Assembly: GCA_964563105.1 (NCBI GenBank)
Contig: CAZLXM010000004.1
Span: 11,834-75,833, forward strand
From: CAYVTV01 sp964563105
Lineage (GTDB): Bacteria > Bacteroidota > Bacteroidia > Bacteroidales > GCA-2748055
Length of the DNA: 64,000 bases
Direction of reading: 5' to 3'
Each line of letters begins with the position of its first letter. The first letter of the stretch is position 1. The position numbers were made by a program, and so were the translations under genes. The notes below the pieces were generated by a model, which worked only from the letters and a program-made list of their open reading frames with translations, searched no databases and was not told where the DNA came from. Below are positions 8,948-18,298 of this stretch, in pieces.

Positions 8948-11338
8948 ATGAAAATAAGCTTGTTTATATTGAAAATAATTTTTGGAATAATGTTTTGCTC
9001 TTTAACAGGCTTTCTCTATTCCCAAAATTATGCCATATCCGGGTATATTACAGATATCAATACAAAAGAAACACTTATAGGGGCAACTGTATTTTTACCT
9101 GAAAAAGGATTAGGTGTTATAAGTGACCGTTATGGCTATTTTCAACTGGCCGGGCTTTCAAAAGGGAAACACCTCATAAGATTCTCTTATGTGGGCTATG
9201 AAACACAGGAAATGGAAATTGAAATCAAAGACAGAGGGATCACGCTTTCTGATGTTAAAATGATACCACATCCGGTAAATATTGATGAAGCAATAATTGT
9301 TGCGTCCGGCCCCGGCAAAGCTGCCGATAAACAGATTGAAACCAGCATGATCGAAATAAGCCCGAAAATGATACAATCCATTCCAACAGCAAGGAATGAT
9401 GTATTTTCAGCTATTAAATTTCTACCTGGAATTGACAGGACCGAACCTTTTTCACCCTTATTTACCGTAAGAGGGGGTGAGCCCGGTGAAAACGCAGTTT
9501 TACTTGACGGGGTCATGATTTACAATCCTTATCATTCTGCTATTAATTCAGGAATATTTAATACCCAAACCATTAAATCAGTAGATATGCTTGTAGGAGG
9601 ATTCGGGGCTGAATTCGGAGGGCGAAATTCCTCAGTCATGTATATTTCAACAAAAGACGGAAACAGTTCGGAATTACACGGAGAAATTGAACCAAGCACT
9701 TTCCATTCAAAAGCCTTTTTTGAATTCCCTGTTGGGGAGAAAGGGTCCGCAGTAGTAGCAGGCAGATATTTTTTTGACATCTTTTCCTATTTCGTAATGC
9801 AAACTAAAGGTTATTTCTACGATTATAACTTTTCATATACATACCGCTTTAATCCAAGGCACAGGTTCACAGCCAAATATTTCCAGTCACATGATCGAAA
9901 TGTTATTGATATGAATACTTTTTATAAATATATTGATAATACTCTTGGCTGGAATTTGTATGAAGATTTTAGTTTTATTATGACTGACAAATGGACAAAC
10001 AGGGCTGCCACACTTATCCATAACTGGATCTTAAGTCCGGCAGTCTTTATCCGTTCACAACTTTATTATTCCTCACACAGCTCGGAAATTAATTCGGAGT
10101 TTGATTATCGTCTGCCTGATGTAATTGATGGAGATAGTATTTATACCAATATCCAATTAAAGACCAGTTCGGCATTTAATAACAGGATTGCCGACATTTC
10201 TGCAAAAACACGTATTAATCTGACTCTTGCCAGATTTAACACCTTTACGGCAGGAATGGAATATAATGATTATTCTTTTAGAAATAATGCAAAAATCAAT
10301 ATGACTGATCAGGGGTCTTTGGCTCACAGACCTTTGCAATGGACAGTATTTGCAGAAGACAAACTGGAAGCCGGTCCGCTTATACTTCGACCCGGTATCA
10401 GAACTGTTCTTTATAATGATAAAAAGTGGCTTCCTGAACCAAGGTTAAATATGGTTTTAGCTTTGCCGGGAGCATTCAAAGTACGATCAGCAATAGGAAT
10501 ATATCACCAGTATGTTATAAGTATGAATACCAATGAAATAGAGATGAACCAGACTGTTGATTATTATTTTCCTCTTAGTGGTTACAGTCCCGGGAAATCA
10601 GTTCATTATATAGCAGGTATTGACAAACAGTTAAATCCTTCAAGTATTCTTTCTTTTGACCTCTATTACAAAGATATTCAAAGGGTTTATACTTTCGATA
10701 TTAATCAAACCAATGAAACGGTAGTCACTCTTTCGAACAAACTTCAGCAAGGTTCAGGGAATGCCTATGGTGCAGAATTAATCCTTAAAGGCGCAAAAAA
10801 CAATCTTTCGGGCTGGTGCAGTTACGTATTATCCTGGGCTAACCGGAAATATCCGTTTATTTATAATGGCCGTGAATATCCTTACGATTATAACCGCAGA
10901 CATACTTTAAAGATATTGGCAAATTATGCCCTTACAAAGTCACTTGAATATAATACTACATTTACTTACCTTTCCGGAGTTTTCAGAAGTATTGAACAGT
11001 TGCGTCAGGATTATTTTTATTATGACCCTGTATCAGGAGAATTGAGCATGTTCCCAATTTGGATATCCAATGAAAAAAACAATGCAAAAATGCCTGCAAT
11101 TATAAATCTGGATATGAGTATAAAAAAACGTCTCCGCTCCGGATTTGGGCGTCAGTTTTCAGATCTTATCAATGCCGAAGAATCATATATGATGGTGACT
11201 ATTCGTAATCTGACGTTCTTCAGAAGAAATGTGGAATACTTTTTTCCTGCAACCATTAAGCCTGAAGATACCAGATATCTGCCTATGGGGACTAATTATC
11301 TTCCTTCGGTTGGATTTAGTTATTCCATTAAATTTTGA
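8948..11338 (+). CDS. TonB-dependent outer-membrane receptor with carboxypeptidase-regulatory-like N-terminal domain
   Basis: About 796 residues from the ATG at 8948; an in-frame ATG at 8912 would add 12 residues before the signal peptide (KISLFILKIIFGIMFCSLTG...YSQ). After the signal come a carboxypeptidase-regulatory-like domain (GYITDINTKETLIGATV to FSYVGYETQ), a plug domain (TVRGGEPGENAVLLDGVMIYNP, GGFGAEFGGRNSSVMYIS) and a 22-strand-type barrel ending GFSYSIKF. Such receptors import ligands across the outer membrane using TonB energy. There is no SusD homologue; a DUF4249-type lipoprotein follows 5 bases after the stop, a pairing common in Bacteroidota. The ligand is unknown. Confidence 0.9.
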   Translation: MKISLFILKIIFGIMFCSLTGFLYSQNYAISGYITDINTKETLIGATVFLPEKGLGVISDRYGYFQLAGLSKGKHLIRFSYVGYETQEMEIEIKDRGITLSDVKMIPHPVNIDEAIIVASGPGKAADKQIETSMIEISPKMIQSIPTARNDVFSAIKFLPGIDRTEPFSPLFTVRGGEPGENAVLLDGVMIYNPYHSAINSGIFNTQTIKSVDMLVGGFGAEFGGRNSSVMYISTKDGNSSELHGEIEPSTFHSKAFFEFPVGEKGSAVVAGRYFFDIFSYFVMQTKGYFYDYNFSYTYRFNPRHRFTAKYFQSHDRNVIDMNTFYKYIDNTLGWNLYEDFSFIMTDKWTNRAATLIHNWILSPAVFIRSQLYYSSHSSEINSEFDYRLPDVIDGDSIYTNIQLKTSSAFNNRIADISAKTRINLTLARFNTFTAGMEYNDYSFRNNAKINMTDQGSLAHRPLQWTVFAEDKLEAGPLILRPGIRTVLYNDKKWLPEPRLNMVLALPGAFKVRSAIGIYHQYVISMNTNEIEMNQTVDYYFPLSGYSPGKSVHYIAGIDKQLNPSSILSFDLYYKDIQRVYTFDINQTNETVVTLSNKLQQGSGNAYGAELILKGAKNNLSGWCSYVLSWANRKYPFIYNGREYPYDYNRRHTLKILANYALTKSLEYNTTFTYLSGVFRSIEQLRQDYFYYDPVSGELSMFPIWISNEKNNAKMPAIINLDMSIKKRLRSGFGRQFSDLINAEESYMMVTIRNLTFFRRNVEYFFPATIKPEDTRYLPMGTNYLPSVGFSYSIKF

Positions 11339-11343
11339 ACAGC

Positions 11344-12141
11344 ATGAGAAGCATCTTTACAATTATCATATTATTCACTTTAATGGCCTTTATGTTTTCC
11401 TGCGAATACTATCTTGGCCTGGATCAACAGCCAAAATTTAAAAGCCGGCACTTGGAAGAAGGATTGAATATTTTTGGTTTGCTTCGTCCTGATTCATTTG
11501 CAGGATTTAACAAATCTTTTGTTTATGTGCATAAAATATTACCTGCCTTGGAGATGGAAGGTTTTTATATCCTGAACAATACAAATGTAATAATTGAAAA
11601 AACAGATAATGAAGAAGTAAAGGAGACCCTTAATTTTTATCTAACTCCGCCTGGAAGTGCATTTGCAGATACTTCTTATCGCCCGGTAAGCAATTTTTTA
11701 CCCCTGGGAGGTGAACGTTACAGATTAACATGCAAATATGAAGGCCTTCCGGATGCAGTCGGTGAAACAATTATTCCCCATAAACCCCAAATAATCCCCG
11801 GGACATTGGCATTCAAAGGGAAAACGGTTACCTTCTCAATTGCACAAGACAGCCTTAGCGGTTTAATTGAAATTTATCAGTTAATTAATAATATTTACCT
11901 TCCGCTGTCACGTCAGATACCCTTTCCGGATAAAGAAACAGCGATTGAACTTATTTTGCCCGTTGATCATAAGGATACAAAACTATTGATTTTCAGCTAT
12001 GACCATAATATGGCGGTATATATTGGCAATTCGAATATTTCACTGAACTTCAATAAATTTCGCACTACTATTTCAACACTTAAAAGTGGATTTGGAGTTT
12101 TTGGATCATTGAATTTTAAAGAGATAAATTTATCTCCTTAG
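11344..12141 (+). CDS. DUF4249-like lipoprotein
   Basis: 265 residues from the ATG at 11344 (an in-frame TTG lies at 11335, inside the receptor gene). The N-terminus is a lipoprotein signal with lipobox MFSC, so the mature protein starts at Cys and is probably at the outer membrane. The two halves resemble DUF4249: an early beta-sandwich with Y.L...PLGGERYRLTCKYE and a C-terminal FGVFGSLNF block, the signature end of the family. It is the third gene of the operon with the TonB receptor and is likely a surface or periplasmic partner of that receptor. Function is inferred from linkage only. Confidence 0.7.
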   Translation: MRSIFTIIILFTLMAFMFSCEYYLGLDQQPKFKSRHLEEGLNIFGLLRPDSFAGFNKSFVYVHKILPALEMEGFYILNNTNVIIEKTDNEEVKETLNFYLTPPGSAFADTSYRPVSNFLPLGGERYRLTCKYEGLPDAVGETIIPHKPQIIPGTLAFKGKTVTFSIAQDSLSGLIEIYQLINNIYLPLSRQIPFPDKETAIELILPVDHKDTKLLIFSYDHNMAVYIGNSNISLNFNKFRTTISTLKSGFGVFGSLNFKEINLSP

Positions 12142-12233
12142 ACCGGCTCCTGACAGAATATTGAAAATGATTTGATTATCTGATAAACAGTGAAAGTGCA
12201 AGATCAGTGAACCTTAAACTCTTTCAGCAATTT

Positions 12234-13529
12234 TCAATACCTATTCTTCCCAAATTTTAATTTCAGCGACATTCCTCCATATTTTATCCTGAGATTGAGA
12301 TTGGTAAGATCATTTAAAGGAACCTGAAAAAACGGCTCGATCAGTATGGAACCCGCCCTGCTGTATGGAAAAGCATAACCGGCCGATAAATTAACCAGTC
12401 CGAAAAGATCCGCGCGGCTAAAAGAACCATAATTGCTTTGAACCTCTATATTTGTTAAGCGGGTTTCGGAAAAATACATGCCGGTATTTGCATCCATTTC
12501 TGATCTTGTAAGTTCATTAACAAAATCGGCTACAAAATGCTGATTAAGATAAATCATACTTGAAGCCCCGGCAGAAATAAAAAATTCTGAACGTTTTCTT
12601 TCTGCAATACTAAACACAACATTTATCGGCAATTCCACTGCCATCATACTTAATTGCCCGTTAAAAGAGTAAGGTATCCCGATGGTGCCGTCAACAAGTT
12701 CAATGTTATAATTTAATTCTGCCGGAACATTACCATTTCCAACTTCAAATGATTGTTTTGCAAATGCAAGGCCCGGACGGAGCGATATATTTTTTGTAAG
12801 CTGCTGATCAAGATAAAATCCCATAGATAATCCTGATCCTGCCGAATTTATGTTTCCGCTCTGTGCAAATAATCCCGAAAAACCTGCCATGAACATTCTT
12901 CCTCTGTAACGTTCTTTTTTTTCAGATGATTTCTTAGTGTACTTAAAGTCTGCTGAACTGTGATCATCATAAATCAGATCAACAGGAATTTTATTTCCTC
13001 TTAATACATCTATTGCGAGAAGATTCTCAAGTTCAGGCAGCCTGTTTTCACTTAATAACTGTTCCCTGTTAATTGGACCGGAAACGGATATTTCCTCCTT
13101 AGCTGTAAGAACTTCAAATAAGGGGGCCTTTTCTGCAGAGATTTCCTGTATCTCCCCTGCCCTTTTTTCCTTTATATTTTCTTTATTCTCAAAGCTGTTC
13201 AGTGGAATATGTGCAGGACCAACTGCTGTCTTTTTACTTTCATCAGTATCGGACAATCTTTCATAAGGTTGATCCAATGGTTCATCCGCTGAAATAAGTT
13301 CTTGAACAGACGGTCTTATTAATATTCTGTATGCAATTAAAAACCCAAAACCAATGATCAGTAAAAATGATGCAGCCCTTGCTAATAAGAGTATAACAGA
13401 TTTAGGCCTGCCAAGGGCATTCCGCTTTGCCAAAAAGGAATTCCAGCCCTCATCAGCAAGATGATCAACATTATAATTGCTGAAAACCTTGTTTACATTT
13501 TCCCTGAATCTCTCATCAAACTGTTTCAT
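12234..13529 (-). CDS. Inner-membrane-anchored protein with C-terminal outer-membrane beta-barrel-like domain, in anti-sigma position
   Basis: 431 residues. Residues 1-45 are a soluble segment (VDHLADEGWNSFLAKR), residues about 46-68 a single transmembrane helix (LLARAASFLLIIGFGFLIAY), 70-185 a charged low-complexity linker, and 195-431 a porin-like domain of the PF13568 type (MAGFSGLFAQSGN... GMSLKLKFGKNRY). It begins 14 bases inside the end of the ECF sigma factor gene, exactly where an anti-sigma factor normally sits. The N-terminal segment could bind the sigma factor while the C-terminal domain senses something in the periplasm. The family sequence is seen in Bacteroidota genomes, but how a barrel-like domain acts behind an inner-membrane helix is unclear. 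Confidence 0.65.
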   Translation of the reverse strand: MKQFDERFRENVNKVFSNYNVDHLADEGWNSFLAKRNALGRPKSVILLLARAASFLLIIGFGFLIAYRILIRPSVQELISADEPLDQPYERLSDTDESKKTAVGPAHIPLNSFENKENIKEKRAGEIQEISAEKAPLFEVLTAKEEISVSGPINREQLLSENRLPELENLLAIDVLRGNKIPVDLIYDDHSSADFKYTKKSSEKKERYRGRMFMAGFSGLFAQSGNINSAGSGLSMGFYLDQQLTKNISLRPGLAFAKQSFEVGNGNVPAELNYNIELVDGTIGIPYSFNGQLSMMAVELPINVVFSIAERKRSEFFISAGASSMIYLNQHFVADFVNELTRSEMDANTGMYFSETRLTNIEVQSNYGSFSRADLFGLVNLSAGYAFPYSRAGSILIEPFFQVPLNDLTNLNLRIKYGGMSLKLKFGKNRY

Positions 13530-14112
13530 TATTCATATTCTCAGGATTAAAATTCATTTTATACAACTCACGTAACATTTTTTTTGCACGTGCAAGATTA
13601 GACCTTGAAGTAGATGTAGAAACATCAAGCATCCGGCCTATTTCCTCATGAGAATATCCTTCAATCTCATAAAGGTTAAAGGTAATCCTGTAATGCTCAG
13701 GTAAACGCTCAAACAAAGAAAGTATTTCATTTGCAGATAATTGAGAACTTATTTCAGGCTCAATGATTTCAGAAACTTCTTCCTCAATTATCTGTAAATT
13801 GGATGAATACCTCGCATTTTTCCTGTAATTATCAATGGCAGCATTGACCAGGATTTTCCCATACCATGATTTAAAAGATTTGTTAACATCAAAATCCCTA
13901 ATATTCCTGAGCACCTTCATATAACTGTCATTAACGATTTCCATAGCTTCAGTCTGGTCTAATGTATATCTTATGCATAACGACATGGCAAATGAGAAAT
14001 AACGTCTGTAGAGTAACTCCTGTGCACGGGACTCCCCTTCACGACAACGCCTGATAAGCTCCAGGTCAGATATTGTCCTTTCATCTTTTTCAGTTTTACT
14101 CATTTCTGTCAT
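13516..14112 (-). CDS. ECF-type RNA polymerase sigma factor
   Basis: 198 residues. Region 2 is visible at about residues 25-95 (YRRYFSFAMSLCIRYT, EIVNDSYMKVLRNIRDFD, FKSWYGKILVNAAIDNYRK) and region 4 at about 130-185 (LPEHYRITFNLYEIEGYSHEEIGRMLDVSTSTSRSNLARAKKML, given here as separate motifs EGYSHEEIG and SRSNLARAKK). Such factors redirect RNA polymerase to envelope or uptake genes. The next gene overlaps it by 14 bases and encodes a membrane protein in the anti-sigma position. Upstream, 68 bases away, lies an exported-protein gene on the same strand, so all four genes from 16216 down may be one transcript. Confidence 0.92.
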   Translation of the reverse strand: MTEMSKTEKDERTISDLELIRRCREGESRAQELLYRRYFSFAMSLCIRYTLDQTEAMEIVNDSYMKVLRNIRDFDVNKSFKSWYGKILVNAAIDNYRKNARYSSNLQIIEEEVSEIIEPEISSQLSANEILSLFERLPEHYRITFNLYEIEGYSHEEIGRMLDVSTSTSRSNLARAKKMLRELYKMNFNPENMNNETV

Positions 14113-14180
14113 CCAAACTAAACTTCCTCAAAATAAGTTAATTTGGATGATATTATAATTGAATTATTCATTTTTTTGTC

Positions 14181-14924
14181 TTATCTGAATATAAATCCGA
14201 ATTGGATTTCAATCCGGTTATAACTCGTAATAAGTTCATTAATAGCATTTGCATTCCAATTTTCATCACTTTTGAAAATTGTTTTCTGATTACGGTATGC
14301 TATTCCAATATTTACAGCATTGTTTCTCCAGGAAGCAAGTTCTATACCAGACCCTGCATTAAACATCGCCCCTCCCCTTGATTCAGTATATAAATTAAAA
14401 TAATTATATCTCTCCTGTGATTTATTAAAAGTAAATGACCAGCCGCCTTTAGTCCATATAAACGGAGAAAATTTTGTTTTTAACAGGTTATATCTCAAAT
14501 CCAAATACACAGGCAAAAGAATTACTCCATCAAGCTCTTCCAGACCAGTTCCGAAACCGAAACTGATCCCTTTTTTTAACTGGTAGCCATTTGAAAGGTG
14601 AACACTCATATCCCGGATATTCCCTTCACTATTACGACCAGCCAAAACAGAAGCAGAAATTCTTACTGAATAACCCTGCCTGTTGATTGTTTGTTTTTCA
14701 AAACTCCCGGCAGATGTAAGTAGTGATATTTCAGATTTATTGATGGTTACAATCTGCGGAGAAGTTATTTTCAATATAAGATAGTCCAAAGAATCACCCA
14801 GAACAATTCCTTTTAAGCGAAACCCGTCACTTAACACTATTGTTTGTTCTTCTTGCTTTTGTGCTGAAAGAGTAAAAGTTAATGAAACAAAAATAATAGC
14901 TGTATAAATATTTACACCATTCAT
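14181..14924 (-). CDS. Exported protein of unknown function, probable small outer-membrane barrel
   Basis: 247 residues with a signal peptide (hydrophobic 6-20, ending LSAQ). The first 60 mature residues contain a short SH3/Sm-like motif, DGFRLKGIVLGDSLDYLILK, which in other exported Bacteroidota proteins precedes a membrane barrel. Residues 80-247 alternate in a beta-barrel manner and end in an aromatic strand, IQFGFIFR. I do not recognise a named family. It starts 5 bases after the LVIVD lipoprotein gene ends and lies 68 bases upstream of the sigma factor gene, which suggests it belongs to the same envelope-sensing unit. Confidence 0.6.
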   Translation of the reverse strand: MNGVNIYTAIIFVSLTFTLSAQKQEEQTIVLSDGFRLKGIVLGDSLDYLILKITSPQIVTINKSEISLLTSAGSFEKQTINRQGYSVRISASVLAGRNSEGNIRDMSVHLSNGYQLKKGISFGFGTGLEELDGVILLPVYLDLRYNLLKTKFSPFIWTKGGWSFTFNKSQERYNYFNLYTESRGGAMFNAGSGIELASWRNNAVNIGIAYRNQKTIFKSDENWNANAINELITSYNRIEIQFGFIFR

Positions 14925-14929
14925 ATATT

Positions 14930-16216
14930 TTATTTTCCACCACCGGATATTGGAATATGGCTTATCTGAATAATATTTTTAGGATTTGAATAGTTATATT
15001 GAAATATTCCCTTTTCTCCTATAAGCATTAATATACCGTTCATAGGAATTACATCAAAGGCAAAGAAATCGGGATAATGAGCCAGTTTTCTATTTATTAT
15101 ATCAAGAGGATCAGACTTATCGAATATTTTTAGTCCGGCCGCACCATCACAAATAAATAACAGGTTAGCGTCAATCCCAAGCCCGTGAGGGTTGAACATG
15201 GGATAAGACTTAACGAGATATGGATTTGTAATTGATGATATATCAATAACCTCCAGCAAATTTTTCCCGTTTGTACACCTCGTACCGGTCCTGAGGGTTA
15301 CATACGCATAATTCTCATCAGCCACTACCGGGTCACAAGCTGTAATATGATCATATTGTGAAATAAACCTGGGTTTTGTTGCGTCTGTTACATCATAGAT
15401 CAGCATGCCTGTAGTTGTTCCTATAAACATTTTTTCTCCAAGCATAAAAAGTGTTTCCATATTACGGGATATGATCAGACTATCCTTAACATCCATTTTT
15501 TCCCCTTTTTCAACATTTACAGTTTTCAACATCCAGGGGTGCGCAATAACATGAAGATATTTGTCATTAAGCATAAACCTTGCCATTGAACCTCCGGTTC
15601 CTGCCCCGGCAGACCAGCTTCCTTTACTGTCAGCAGATCCCATCAATACCATATTTTCCCGGTAAATCAATCCGCCCCAATGGCTTCCCGGCTCATTTTC
15701 CTCTGTAACCGACTCAACTTTCCAGTCAATTATAACGCCTTTTGATTTGTCAACCATAGCATAAGGATACCATTGGTCCCCTTCAGGCATTATTTCCGGA
15801 AAAATATTCTCAATACGGCCAATCTCAACCGGATTGTCTATATCACTTATATCTATGGCAAGCAGGTCTATATAACTATCTGCAAACAGTATATTTCCCC
15901 TGATAGCAATATCAACGTTACCTTTTATTTCATAAAATCCTTTTTTTTCAGGATTTGCAGGATCAGAGTTATTAATAACATGTATACCCTTACCTACTTC
16001 ATTAACGAACAGATAATTATCCTTAAAATAGATCTTTCCGGGAGTGGAAATTTCAATAGCTTTACTTTTTTTAAAGCTGCTTCGAAATTCTTTGAAACTC
16101 ATATAAACCGGCACGTTTGCCTTATATGTGATTCTTTCAATTGTTTTGTCGGTACATCCTGAGAGGGAAGCAAACAGAACAAGAAAAACTATTGATATTT
16201 TGATAAGAAGTTTCAT
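14930..16216 (-). CDS. LVIVD-repeat beta-propeller lipoprotein
   Basis: 428 residues with a lipoprotein signal (LFASLSGC, Cys at about 21). The mature part has repeated blades of the LVIVD type: LLAIDISDIDNPVEIG, MLIYDVTDATKPRFIS, LLEVIDISSITNPYLV and LKIFDKSDPLDIINRK. These repeats form a propeller in surface or periplasmic proteins whose ligands are generally unknown. It is the first gene of a minus-strand cluster with a barrel-like protein, an ECF sigma factor and its putative regulator. The order suggests a surface component whose expression or sensing is tied to the sigma factor; that is inference. Confidence 0.85.
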   Translation of the reverse strand: MKLLIKISIVFLVLFASLSGCTDKTIERITYKANVPVYMSFKEFRSSFKKSKAIEISTPGKIYFKDNYLFVNEVGKGIHVINNSDPANPEKKGFYEIKGNVDIAIRGNILFADSYIDLLAIDISDIDNPVEIGRIENIFPEIMPEGDQWYPYAMVDKSKGVIIDWKVESVTEENEPGSHWGGLIYRENMVLMGSADSKGSWSAGAGTGGSMARFMLNDKYLHVIAHPWMLKTVNVEKGEKMDVKDSLIISRNMETLFMLGEKMFIGTTTGMLIYDVTDATKPRFISQYDHITACDPVVADENYAYVTLRTGTRCTNGKNLLEVIDISSITNPYLVKSYPMFNPHGLGIDANLLFICDGAAGLKIFDKSDPLDIINRKLAHYPDFFAFDVIPMNGILMLIGEKGIFQYNYSNPKNIIQISHIPISGGGK

Positions 16217-16410
16217 TGTTGTTTATTAGATATTTAGGTTTATTTTTTTAAATACATAGAGTTCGTTGTTTAATAAGCAGTTTCCTACGTTTAACAAATT
16301 ATTAATCGATGTTCGGCGTTAAATATGTATGTTGTATAAAGCTTATATGTAACTGACTATAAATTTGTTTCCGGGTTTTAATTCCTTAGCCTGGCGATAA
16401 ATATTTCAGG

Positions 16411-17664
16411 TTAATCTTCCGGATTCATTACCTGCCCGGTAAAAAGCAGAGTATTTGTTGTACGTTCCCGTATTGCAAAGAAAAATGATTTGTCAATAAC
16501 GAATTCACGTGGCTGCGGATTAACACTTGTGTATGCTATCCCGATTGTTGTTACTGCAGCAGCTTCAGTTCCTTCTTCATCAACATCAACAAATGTATTC
16601 TGCTTGACAAAGCTTACAAAAATTGATGCGTCAGAAATACCTGACAGATTTGCCTGAAAAGGTATAAAAGCATCAACCATTCCCATGCTTTGTAACTGGT
16701 CATTTAGTATTTTTTCGTAAGTGAATTTAAATTTCGGCATTAAAACTTTAAATTTTTTAAACTCATTAATCATGTCAAATTCAGATGTAAGCTGACTCCA
16801 GGATTGGGGTGTGAATGAAGGATAAAATTCCCTGAGACTCTCTTCCGGAACAATTACAATCATAGTGAAATTGGTACGTCCATAAGGCATTTCCACTGCT
16901 TTGAAATTGCTGCCATAATAAATCTTTGTGCCTGCCTCGCTGCTCATTGTTTTGACATTCAGCGAACTGCCCCTATCAGGGTAAAAAGGGCGATCCTGTG
17001 TAAGAGATTTATCAAACTGATAAGTCCAGTCACCATTAAAATAAAGGGCATTCATTAAAAACATAACTGCTGCAGGATCAATTCTGTCTAAAACTTTTGG
17101 AATTTTTCCATTCGTATTATCATTTGCCCATTTGTTAATTGTGGTTAATGCTGAGGGGCCTGCGAAGTTTAATGCATCAATGGCAGCTTTATAATCCTCT
17201 CTCATTGTTGCAAGAAATGGAGGTTTAACGTTGAATCCCTCTTTATAAAAAATTGCATTTGCCAAAGCAAACTTCACTTTGGGATCAGCATCTAATAATT
17301 GGCTGACAAGACTTTTATAAGCTTCATTAATCTCACTGATACTCATTCCGGCCGGATAGGAAAGAGCTCCCTGTAACTGGGTATAAGTATCTCCGTCGCA
17401 ACCATTAAGTAACATTGTAAGTGCAGTACTTGCACTAAGAGGTGAAAGCATGAAGTTTTGATCTTCTTCTTCGGCAACTTTTGTGAAAAGTGTTATACCA
17501 AATTCATTACTACTTTGGATAGCCCGGGTTGCAATACTGGTCAGTGTTATTTCTTTTGGAGTTAATAAGGAGGGTTCAGGATCGATATCGTATTCATTTG
17601 AGCATGAACTTATAAATGCAAATAAAGCTAATCCTCCTAGAAAAAATAATGTATTGTTTTTCAT
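16411..17664 (-). CDS. Serpin-family protease inhibitor, predicted lipoprotein
   Basis: 417 residues with a lipoprotein signal (FISSCS, Cys at about 21). The rest is a full serpin: NFMLSPLSASTALTML, LANAIFYKEGF, VMFLMNALYFNGDW, MPKFKFTYE, and the hinge DEEGTEAAAV near residue 362-371, followed by the reactive loop and the C-terminal FFFAIRERTTNTLLFTGQV. The small residues in the hinge fit an inhibitory serpin. Counting from E363 as P17, the scissile bond would be about T379-S380, which would suit an elastase-like or similar protease, though eye alignment may be off by one or two. It is probably on the cell surface and protects against host or own proteases. Confidence 0.93.
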   Translation of the reverse strand: MKNNTLFFLGGLALFAFISSCSNEYDIDPEPSLLTPKEITLTSIATRAIQSSNEFGITLFTKVAEEEDQNFMLSPLSASTALTMLLNGCDGDTYTQLQGALSYPAGMSISEINEAYKSLVSQLLDADPKVKFALANAIFYKEGFNVKPPFLATMREDYKAAIDALNFAGPSALTTINKWANDNTNGKIPKVLDRIDPAAVMFLMNALYFNGDWTYQFDKSLTQDRPFYPDRGSSLNVKTMSSEAGTKIYYGSNFKAVEMPYGRTNFTMIVIVPEESLREFYPSFTPQSWSQLTSEFDMINEFKKFKVLMPKFKFTYEKILNDQLQSMGMVDAFIPFQANLSGISDASIFVSFVKQNTFVDVDEEGTEAAAVTTIGIAYTSVNPQPREFVIDKSFFFAIRERTTNTLLFTGQVMNPED

Positions 17665-17888
17665 AATATAATTAATTTAAAATTTAATTTTCATATGTGA
17701 GCTATAACTATATTACGTATAAAACCTTTAAAACGCTGCAAAGCTTAAAACGATCAATATGGGATGGCTAATGAAAAGAGTGGCTTACAAAGAGTTAAAC
17801 TTATTATTGATTAAAATTTATACCCTTAGAAAAGGCCGGGATATATTAATAACGGGATTCTGTAATCAAATTATGAAAAAAAATTCAG

Positions 17889-17896
17889 TAAATTTG
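17889..17896 (+). promoter_or_regulatory. Possible -7 box for the cupin gene
   Basis: TAAATTTG fits TAnnTTTG and would give a leader of about 57 bases before the ATG at 17960. No good -33 element is seen, so confidence is low. Confidence 0.3.
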
Positions 17897-17959
17897 CCGC
17901 TTTAATTTAGAAAATAACAGGAGCTTTTAAAAGATTCTTTAAATAAAAAATAAAGTAAT

Positions 17960-18298
17960 ATGAAAATAATTGACTGGAAAGAACTTGGCATTGAAGAAAC
18001 CCCGCATAAGGTGGATGTTCGTAAACTTTATGATTACAACAATGCCCAGGTTATGCATATAACACTTAATCCCGGAGAAACGCTTAAACCTCACATTACA
18101 CCTGTTGATGTCTTTTTTTATATTCTTGAGGGAGATGTTGATGTACGTGTTGGAAATGAAACTATAACTATTGGCTGCGACAAACTGGTTGAAAGCCCGA
18201 AAGATATTGTGCACTGTCTGTCGAACAACTCTGAATCTGTAGCACGCATTATGGTTGTAAAGGCACCAAAGCCGGTTACATCAACGAGGCTGCTCTGA
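17960..18298 (+). CDS. Small single-domain cupin protein
   Basis: 112 residues. Cupin motif 1 appears as GETLKPHITPVDVFFYILEG (the usual second His of HxH replaced) and motif 2 as ESPKDIVHCLSNNS, with one metal-binding His. No signal peptide. Such small cupins bind a metal and act as isomerases, oxygenases or sensors; the substrate cannot be told. The gene's stop codon (18296-18298) is directly against the end of an IS4-like deleted element starting at 18299, so the insertion may have set or changed the 3' end. Confidence 0.8.
   Translation: MKIIDWKELGIEETPHKVDVRKLYDYNNAQVMHITLNPGETLKPHITPVDVFFYILEGDVDVRVGNETITIGCDKLVESPKDIVHCLSNNSESVARIMVVKAPKPVTSTRLL

Noticed and set aside
15773..16162. 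129-codon frame opposite the LVIVD lipoprotein gene
   Set aside because: Rich in Ile, Tyr and Phe from reverse-strand AT codons and wholly inside the opposite coding gene.
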